Shown here: piece after piece, positions 58,960 through 64,000 of the stretch
How positions within the stretch are numbered: the stretch's first letter is position 1
How the letters are laid out: each line of letters opens with the position of its first letter
Assembly: GCF_025380365.1 (NCBI RefSeq)
Contig: NZ_JAOCQF010000002.1
Span: forward strand, 204,846-268,845
Origin: Albidovulum sediminis
GTDB lineage: Bacteria > Pseudomonadota > Alphaproteobacteria > Rhodobacterales > Rhodobacteraceae
Reading direction: 5' to 3'
Length of the DNA stretch: 64,000 nucleotides
Position numbers and translations under genes: made by a program
Notes under the pieces: model-generated
Databases searched by the model: none
The model's input: the letters and a program-made list of their open reading frames with translations, nothing else
What the model was told of the DNA's origin: nothing

Positions 58960-59562
58960 GTGGCGCATATCGACTACTACTTCACCACGATTTCGCCCTT
59001 CGCCTATCTGGCCGGCACCCGGCTGGAAGAGATCGCAGCCCGCCACGGCGCCACGATCACCTACAAGCCGGTCGACATCGCGGGCCTGTTCGCGCGCACC
59101 GGCGGCACGCCGCTGGCCGAGCGTCCCGACAGCCGGAAGGAGTACCGCCTGCAGGAACTGCGTCGGCAGGCGGCGAAACTGGACATGCCGATCAACCTGC
59201 GTCCGATGTTCTTTCCGACCAACCCCGCACCTGCGGCCTATGCCATCATCGCGGCGCAAGCGAAGGGGGGCGGGGGCGATCTGGGCGCGCTAGTGCACGG
59301 TTTCCTGCGCGCCTGCTGGGCCGAAAATCGCAACATCGCCGAAGACGAGGTCGTGACCGATCTGCTGAAGGCGCATGGCTTCGATCCGGGGCTTGCCTTC
59401 TCGGGCATGCTGATGGGGGCGGAGACTTACGCCCGCAACCTGGAGGAAGCCGTGGCGGCCGGGGCCTTCGGATCGCCCTTCTACGTGGTCGATAGCGGCG
59501 AAAGGTTCTGGGGGCAGGACCGGCTCGGCGACCTCGACCTGCATCTGGCCGGCAAGCTCTGA
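58960..59562 (+). CDS. 2-hydroxychromene-2-carboxylate isomerase-type DsbA-fold protein
   Basis: A 200-residue member of the kappa-class GST/HCCA isomerase family, a thioredoxin fold with helical insert that uses glutathione. The N-terminal [22 protein letters not shown] has Ser/Thr in the place of the DsbA Cys pair, and [22 protein letters not shown] is the conserved C-terminal block with the cis-Pro. In naphthalene degraders it isomerises hydroxychromene carboxylate; here no aromatic catabolic genes are nearby, so the substrate is unknown. GTG start at 58960 follows GGACGAGGAG. Its stop overlaps the next ATG (TGATG). Confidence 0.85.
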   Translation: MAHIDYYFTTISPFAYLAGTRLEEIAARHGATITYKPVDIAGLFARTGGTPLAERPDSRKEYRLQELRRQAAKLDMPINLRPMFFPTNPAPAAYAIIAAQAKGGGGDLGALVHGFLRACWAENRNIAEDEVVTDLLKAHGFDPGLAFSGMLMGAETYARNLEEAVAAGAFGSPFYVVDSGERFWGQDRLGDLDLHLAGKL

Positions 59563-60362
59563 TGCCCGAGGGGCTGCGGGCAGGCCACCAGACCCACTGG
59601 CGTGTCATGGGGCATGGGGAAAGGCCCGCACTCGCCATTCACTGCGGTCTTGCCCATTCGGGGGCCTGGTCGGGCGTGATCTCGCACCTGGACGCGCGCC
59701 TCTCGGCGACCGCGTTCGACCTGCCGGGGCACGGTCGGTCGGGCGACTGGGACGGGCAGGGCGACTATCCGCGCCTCTGCGCGCAGGTCGCGGCCAGTTT
59801 CATCGACCGCCCGCTCGACCTGATCGGCCATTCCTTAGGCGCGGTGACCGCGCTCAGGCTGGCGCTTGCCGCGCCCGAGGCGGTCCGGACGCTGACGCTG
59901 ATCGAACCCGTTCTTTTTGCTGCCGTGCGCGGCACGCCGGTCTGGGACGCCTATCAAGCCGAGATCGCGCCCTTCGAGCAGGCGATGGCCGAGGGGCGGC
60001 TGGACGCGGCCGCCGCCATCTTCACCACGCTATGGGGCACGGGTGCGGCGTGGGATGACTTGCCCGCCGAAAGCCGCCGCGCGCTGGTCGACCGCATCCA
60101 CCTGATCCCCGCCGCCGACCCCGCGCTCAGCGCCGACAGCGGGCGCGTCCTGCGTCCCGACGGGCTTGAGAGCCTCGACATGCCGGTTCTCCTGATCCGT
60201 GGCGACCGCTCGCCCGCCATCGTTGCGGCCATCGCCGAGGCCATCGCCGCCCGCCTGCCGGACGTAGGCGTGGCGACCGTTCCAGGGGCGGCGCACCTGC
60301 TGCCCGTCACCCATCCGCGGGAGGTGGCGGGCCTGATCGCGGTCAATCTGGACCGCGGTTAA
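59562..60362 (+). CDS. alpha/beta hydrolase
   Basis: A 266-residue cytoplasmic hydrolase. The nucleophile elbow is GHSLGAVTALRLAL (Ser about residue 89), the oxyanion loop is HCGLAHSGAWSGVI, and the acid and base lie near VLLIRGDRSPAIV and VPGAAHLLPVTHP. These features fit the fold, but the substrate may be any ester, lactone or C-C bond. It is translationally coupled to the isomerase gene by a one-base overlap. Its stop TAA overlaps the stop of the convergent aldolase gene. Confidence 0.87.
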   Translation: MPEGLRAGHQTHWRVMGHGERPALAIHCGLAHSGAWSGVISHLDARLSATAFDLPGHGRSGDWDGQGDYPRLCAQVAASFIDRPLDLIGHSLGAVTALRLALAAPEAVRTLTLIEPVLFAAVRGTPVWDAYQAEIAPFEQAMAEGRLDAAAAIFTTLWGTGAAWDDLPAESRRALVDRIHLIPAADPALSADSGRVLRPDGLESLDMPVLLIRGDRSPAIVAAIAEAIAARLPDVGVATVPGAAHLLPVTHPREVAGLIAVNLDRG

Positions 60363-61411
60363 CCCCGCACGACAGCCAGGAAGCGGTCCACCTCCACCTC
60401 CGTTGTCGCCCATGAGGTCACGAGACGACAGAGCAACCGTTCCTCCGGGTCGCCGTCAAGCGATGTGCCATGCGGCATCAGGTAGTAATGCGCCCCGGCA
60501 GCCATCGCGCGGGCATGAACGCGCCGCGGCATCGTCACGAACTGGATGTTGGCATCGCGCGGAAACGCGAAGGCCACATCCGGCACGCTGCGAAGGCCGG
60601 ATTCGAGCCGCGCGGCCATGCCGTTCGCGTGCCGCGCCAGGTCGAGCCAGAGGCCGCCGTCCAGATAGGCATCCATCTGCGCCGACAGATACCGGTGCTT
60701 GGAGAAGAGATGCCCGCCCCGCTTGCGCCTGAGCGCGAATTCCCAGGCGCGGGAGGGGTCGAACAGCACCACCGCCTCGACGCCCATGCAGCCGTTCTTG
60801 GTGCCACCGAAGGACAGGACATCGACGCCCGCCTTCCACGTCATCTCGGCCGGCGTGGCCCCGGTGGCGACGATGGCGTTGGCAAAGCGCGCGCCGTCCA
60901 GATGCACCGGCAATCCGAAGTCCTTCGCCACACCGGCCAGCGCCGTGATTTCCGCAAGGGAGTAGACGCTGCCCGCCTCGGTCACATTGGTCAGGCTGAC
61001 AAGCCCTCGTTGCACAGAATGCACGTCGCCTTGCCCGGTCGCGGCGATCCGCGCGCGCAGGTCCGCCGCCGTCATCTTGCCGTCGCGCCCGCCGACCAGC
61101 CGCATCTTTGCCCCGCCGGTGTAGAATTCCGGCGCGCCGCACTCGTCCACCTCGGCGTGGGCGGCTTCATGGGCAAAGACCGCGCCCCAGGGGGGGCAGA
61201 AGCAGGCGATCGCCAGGGCATTGGCCGCGGTCCCGGTCGCGACCAGGAAGACCTCGGCCCCGGGCGCCTCGAAGATCGTGCGGATGCGGTCACGGACACG
61301 CGCCATGATCGGGTCGTTGCCGTAGGAAGGCGCCGGCCCGCCGTTGCAGGCCACCACCGCGTCCAGGATCGCGGGGGCCGTTCCCGCGTTGTTGTCCGAT
61401 CCGAATTCCAT
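60359..61411 (-). CDS. low-specificity L-threonine aldolase
   Basis: A 350-residue PLP enzyme that splits threonine or allo-threonine into glycine and acetaldehyde. The cofactor Lys is in LSFGGTKNGCMG (about residue 203), with family blocks SYGNDPIMARVRDRIRTIF, ATGTAANALAIACFCPPWGAVFAHEAAH and PVHLDGARFANAIVA (PLP-contacting Asp). The reaction could run in either direction in the cell. ATG at 61411 overlaps the YcgN stop (TGATG), so the two leftward genes are coupled. Confidence 0.93.
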   Translation of the reverse strand: MEFGSDNNAGTAPAILDAVVACNGGPAPSYGNDPIMARVRDRIRTIFEAPGAEVFLVATGTAANALAIACFCPPWGAVFAHEAAHAEVDECGAPEFYTGGAKMRLVGGRDGKMTAADLRARIAATGQGDVHSVQRGLVSLTNVTEAGSVYSLAEITALAGVAKDFGLPVHLDGARFANAIVATGATPAEMTWKAGVDVLSFGGTKNGCMGVEAVVLFDPSRAWEFALRRKRGGHLFSKHRYLSAQMDAYLDGGLWLDLARHANGMAARLESGLRSVPDVAFAFPRDANIQFVTMPRRVHARAMAAGAHYYLMPHGTSLDGDPEERLLCRLVTSWATTEVEVDRFLAVVRG

Positions 61412-61878
61412 CACTGATCCTCGATGATATGGTCTTCCCAGTCTTCCTCGGGCACCTCGAACTCCGGCACGGTCCAGCCGCGCACGGACATGCCTGCAGC
61501 ATGCACGCTGTCTGGATCGCCCGTCAGCAGCGGATGCCAGTCCGGCAGGGGCTTGCCCTCGGCCAGAAGACGATAGGCGCAGGTCGAAGGCATCCAGTAG
61601 GCGATGTCCTTCAGCGTGCCGGGCGTGAGCACGACGCATTCGGGCACGAAGGTCTTGCGGTTCTCGTACTGGCTGCAGCGGCAGGTCTGATCGTCCAGCA
61701 GCCGGCAGGCGACGCGGGTGAAGAAGACCTCGCCGGTGTCGGCATCCTCGAGCTTGTTCAGGCAGCACTTGCCGCAGCCGTCGCAGAGCGCCTCCCACTC
61801 CTCGGCGTTGAGGGTGGAAAGCGGGCGCGTCCAGAAGGCGGGTCGCGACTGAGGGGCCGGGCGGCGAGGGTGCGTCAT
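61411..61878 (-). CDS. YcgN/UPF0260 CxxCxxCC-type protein
   Basis: A 155-residue cytoplasmic protein of the UPF0260 group. The N-terminal Cys cluster CDGCGKCCLNKLED is followed by CRLLDDQTCRCSQYENR and a VPECVVLTP block, giving eight Cys that could hold a metal or Fe-S centre. TCAYRLLAEGKPLPDWHPL is the C-terminal signature. The function is not established. ATG at 61878 starts the conserved part; one in-frame ATG four codons upstream is possible. It leads the threonine aldolase in one transcript. Confidence 0.88.
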   Translation of the reverse strand: MTHPRRPAPQSRPAFWTRPLSTLNAEEWEALCDGCGKCCLNKLEDADTGEVFFTRVACRLLDDQTCRCSQYENRKTFVPECVVLTPGTLKDIAYWMPSTCAYRLLAEGKPLPDWHPLLTGDPDSVHAAGMSVRGWTVPEFEVPEEDWEDHIIEDQ

Positions 61879-61962
61879 GGGCCGCAACATAGGCGCAACG
61901 CAGCGCTGAAGGGAAGGGCGGAACCGAGTGGCCGGGCGCCGGCGGTCGAAACCGGGCGAGCG

Positions 61963-62889
61963 TCAGACCTCGGCAAGGATCGCGCGCGCCTGTGCACAGT
62001 CTTCCTGCATCCGGGCGATGAGCGCGTCGAGCCCGTCGAAGGTCATCTCGGGTCGAAGATACTCGACCAGCGCAACCGAGAGGTGCTGGCCGTAAAGATC
62101 GCCGGCGAAGTCGAACAGGTGGGTCTCGAGGTTGGGATGGTTCTCTCCGAACATCGGCCGCACGCCCAGGCTTGCCGCGCCAAGGTAGTTGCCTGCTTGC
62201 GGGCCGGTCAGCACGTCGACCTTGACCGCGTAGACGCCGAACCTAGGCAGGTGCAGCCCGTCGAGGATCATGTTGGCGGTGGGAAAGCTCAGGTCCCGCC
62301 CGCGCTTGTGGCCGTGCACCACCTCTCCCTCGATCCGGTGCCAGTGGCCCAGCATCCGCGCGGCGTCGCGCGGGCGGCCAACGGCCAGTGCCTGGCGGAT
62401 CGCGGTAGACGATATCTCCACCCCGTCGATGGCGACGAGGTCGGCGATGGTGACACCGAAGCCAAGCCCGGCGCCCTGCGCGCGCAGTGTGTCCACCGTG
62501 CCCTTGCGGCCGCGACCGAAGCAGAAGTCGGCCCCGACGGTGACATGGGAAACGCCAAGTCCGGCAACCAGGACGTCACGCACGAAGGTCTCGGCCTCCA
62601 TCCCGGCCAGCGCGCCGTCGAAGGGAAGAACGTAGAGCTGGTCGACGCCCAGCTTTTGCAGCCGATGCCCGCGCGCTTCGGCGTTCATTAGGCGGAATGC
62701 GGGGGCGGCAGGGGCGAAGAACTGCCGCGGATGGGGCTCGAAGGTGACGATGCCAAGGGGCGCGTCCGGGCGCCGCGCGCGGTCGATGACCGACTGGTGG
62801 CCCAGGTGAACGCCATCGAAGTTCCCCATGGCAACAGACGCCCCGCGGTCCTTTGCCGAAAGCCCCGTCCAGTGAGTATGCGTCCGCAT
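61963..62889 (-). CDS. ribF: bifunctional riboflavin kinase/FAD synthetase
   Basis: A 308-residue RibF that phosphorylates riboflavin to FMN and then adenylates it to FAD. The N-terminal nucleotidyltransferase domain has AMGNFDGVHLGHQ (HxGH), the GADFCFGRGRKG loop and ISSTAIRQAL. The C-terminal kinase domain has RGRDLSFPTANM (PTAN) and the catalytic region LFDFAGDLYG with its Glu nearby. ATG at 62889 precedes the conserved domain; the open frame continues upstream without homology. ribF-maoC-HAD is a recurring order in this bacterial group. Confidence 0.95.
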   Translation of the reverse strand: MRTHTHWTGLSAKDRGASVAMGNFDGVHLGHQSVIDRARRPDAPLGIVTFEPHPRQFFAPAAPAFRLMNAEARGHRLQKLGVDQLYVLPFDGALAGMEAETFVRDVLVAGLGVSHVTVGADFCFGRGRKGTVDTLRAQGAGLGFGVTIADLVAIDGVEISSTAIRQALAVGRPRDAARMLGHWHRIEGEVVHGHKRGRDLSFPTANMILDGLHLPRFGVYAVKVDVLTGPQAGNYLGAASLGVRPMFGENHPNLETHLFDFAGDLYGQHLSVALVEYLRPEMTFDGLDALIARMQEDCAQARAILAEV

Positions 62890-62918
62890 CGGCCCCCGTT
62901 GGCGGGCGGCCCGCCGGA

Positions 62919-63365
62919 TCAGTCGAACTTGCGGCTTGGCGCCAGAACCAGCGCCTCGCCCTTCAGCACAACCGTATCGCCCACCGCGCAATGGGTTTCA
63001 AGGGTCACCCGGCGCCGGGCGTGGTCGATCGCTGTCACCTTGACCTCGGCATAGACCACGTCGCCGGGGCGGACGGGTGCCATGAACTTGAGCGACTGGC
63101 CCAGATAGACGGTGCCGTGGCCGGGAAGTTGTTCGCCGATCACCGCCGAGATCAGGCCCGCCGTCAGCATGCCGTGGGCAATCCGGCCCTGGAAGATCGT
63201 GTCGCGGGCGTAGTCGTCGTCCAGATGCACCGGGTTGCGGTCGGTCGAAACCTCGGCGAACAGCTCGATGTCGCGATCCGTCACCTCCTTGCGGAGGTAG
63301 CGGATCATGCCGATTTCCAGATCCTCGATGCAGATCGTGCCGCGGGGAAGATTGTCGAGCATCAT
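62919..63365 (-). CDS. MaoC-like (R)-specific enoyl-CoA hydratase/dehydratase
   Basis: A 148-residue hot-dog-fold protein. The hydratase-2 motif appears as STDRNPVHLDDDYARDTIFQGRIAHGM, containing the Asp and His of the catalytic pair (about residues 44-49) and the following Ser/Gly turn. Members hydrate trans-2-enoyl-CoA to (R)-3-hydroxyacyl-CoA and often feed polyhydroxyalkanoate or fatty acid metabolism. No PHA gene is present in the window. An in-frame ATG one codon later is equally likely. Confidence 0.9.
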   Translation of the reverse strand: MMLDNLPRGTICIEDLEIGMIRYLRKEVTDRDIELFAEVSTDRNPVHLDDDYARDTIFQGRIAHGMLTAGLISAVIGEQLPGHGTVYLGQSLKFMAPVRPGDVVYAEVKVTAIDHARRRVTLETHCAVGDTVVLKGEALVLAPSRKFD

Positions 63366-63485
63366 CGCGAATCCCGGTCAGGTTACTGCGCTGCGGCATA
63401 GCACATGCGGCATGGCGGACGCAATCCATCCGGCAATAAATTTACGTCAATGATATGAAAGTCGCAATAATGTTGCGACGCAGCC

Positions 63486-64000
63486 TCAGCGCAGGCGCCC
63501 GATGGCATAGGTGGGCGTGATTTCCTGCGCCGCCAGCCAGTCTTGAAGGCGGGTCGGGTCGGGGTTTTCGGCGTCCGCGCCGAATTCCGCCACCGACAGC
63601 CCGCCGGTGACGAAAAGCGTGTCGATCCCTTCGCCCAAGCCCCCCAGCACGTCGGTCGCGATGCCGTCGCCGATGGCCAGGATCCGGCCCGCTTCGGGTT
63701 CGGCGCCGGTCAGCGCGGCGGCCCTGCGGCGCGCAAGATCGTAGATCGGCGGGTGTGGCTTGCCGAAATAGAGGCTCTCGCCCCCCATCTCGGTATAAAG
63801 CCGCGCCAGCGCCCCGGCGCACCACTCGCGCCTCTCGCCCCGGTCCACGACGATGTCGGGGTTGGCGCAGAGAAGCTTCAGTCCCTTCGCCTTGGCGAAC
63901 AGGAACTCCGGCCGGTTCACCGCCGGATCGGCATAGGGATCGCGCGGCCCGGTGCAGACGATGCCTTCGGCTTCTTCCAGCGGAACGATCTCGATCGCGA
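63486..64000 (-). CDS. HAD family phosphatase, TIGR01459-type, partial
   Basis: The 3' part of a gene that runs off the right edge. The visible 171 residues read on from EEAEGIVCTGPRDPYADPAVN, through the Rossmann-like block LKLLCANPDIVVDRGERREWCAGALA and the motif YFGKPHPPIYDLA (the HAD motif III Lys), to ILAIGDGIATDVLGG (motif IV acidic residues). This is the NagD-like group annotated as TIGR01459 HAD hydrolases, phosphatases of unknown substrate. The N-terminal nucleophile Asp lies outside the window. An internal ATG-like frame start is not the true start. Confidence 0.88.
   Translation of the reverse strand, partial: AIEIVPLEEAEGIVCTGPRDPYADPAVNRPEFLFAKAKGLKLLCANPDIVVDRGERREWCAGALARLYTEMGGESLYFGKPHPPIYDLARRRAAALTGAEPEAGRILAIGDGIATDVLGGLGEGIDTLFVTGGLSVAEFGADAENPDPTRLQDWLAAQEITPTYAIGRLR

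Overview
The window looks like the chromosome of a GC-rich alphaproteobacterium of the Rhodobacteraceae (Rhodobacter/Roseobacter group). Three things support this. The F1 ATPase operon (atpHAGDC) has no Fo genes beside it, as in alphaproteobacteria. The propionyl-CoA carboxylase and methylmalonyl-CoA mutase genes sit in one locus with small lipoprotein genes between them, and several family-restricted proteins occur (DUF6280-, DUF6497- and DUF2125-like, a PopZ-like acidic protein, and a short HdaA). Gene order such as pcm-tolC-acidic protein and ribF-maoC-HAD is also typical of the group. Identification rests on reading the proteins; no database search was run.

Layout. Positions 1-3300 are an accessory edge: a secreted hypothetical protein, a universal stress protein, a decayed IS110-type transposase tail, and an excisionase-like plus tyrosine integrase pair ending 62 bases from the 3' end of a tRNA-Cys gene. 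Positions 3400-12230 carry pcm, tolC, a PopZ-like protein, elongation factor P, a YgfZ-type protein translationally coupled to an MsbA-like ABC exporter, and a class V aminotransferase. Positions 12340-23340 are the propionate locus: pccB, pccA and mcm, interleaved with three small lipoprotein genes, two hypothetical genes, a DcaP-like porin and a GT-C-like membrane protein. Together pccA, pccB and mcm convert propionyl-CoA to succinyl-CoA, but the epimerase, the mutase chaperone MeaB and the regulator PccR are not in the window.

Positions 23430-29200 hold a di-haem peroxidase, NhaA, and a VOC/GNAT/TerB-J/nuclease run. Positions 29220-34773 are a leftward cluster: permease, hdaA, ppk, ppx (replication control plus polyphosphate synthesis and breakdown). 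Positions 35030-43514 hold proS, the LolCD lipoprotein exporter, two paralogous c-type cytochromes on either side of a small permease, rpsD with a long structured leader, hisC and a prephenate dehydrogenase. Positions 45183-48008 encode a MotA/MotB-like pair whose second member has a very long coiled coil. After clpA, gloB and a methyltransferase come atpHAGDC, an H-type lectin gene, prs, and a mixed metabolic segment ending in ribF, a MaoC dehydratase and a HAD phosphatase cut by the right edge.

The observations most worth a second look are the operator-like promoter architecture in front of the integrase, the small ORF that starts in the pcm leader and overlaps the pcm start, the PccR-like motif without a pccR gene, the coiled-coil motor pair, the structured rpsD leader, and three convergent gene pairs that share overlapping stop codons. 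No CRISPR array, rRNA operon or intact transposon was seen.
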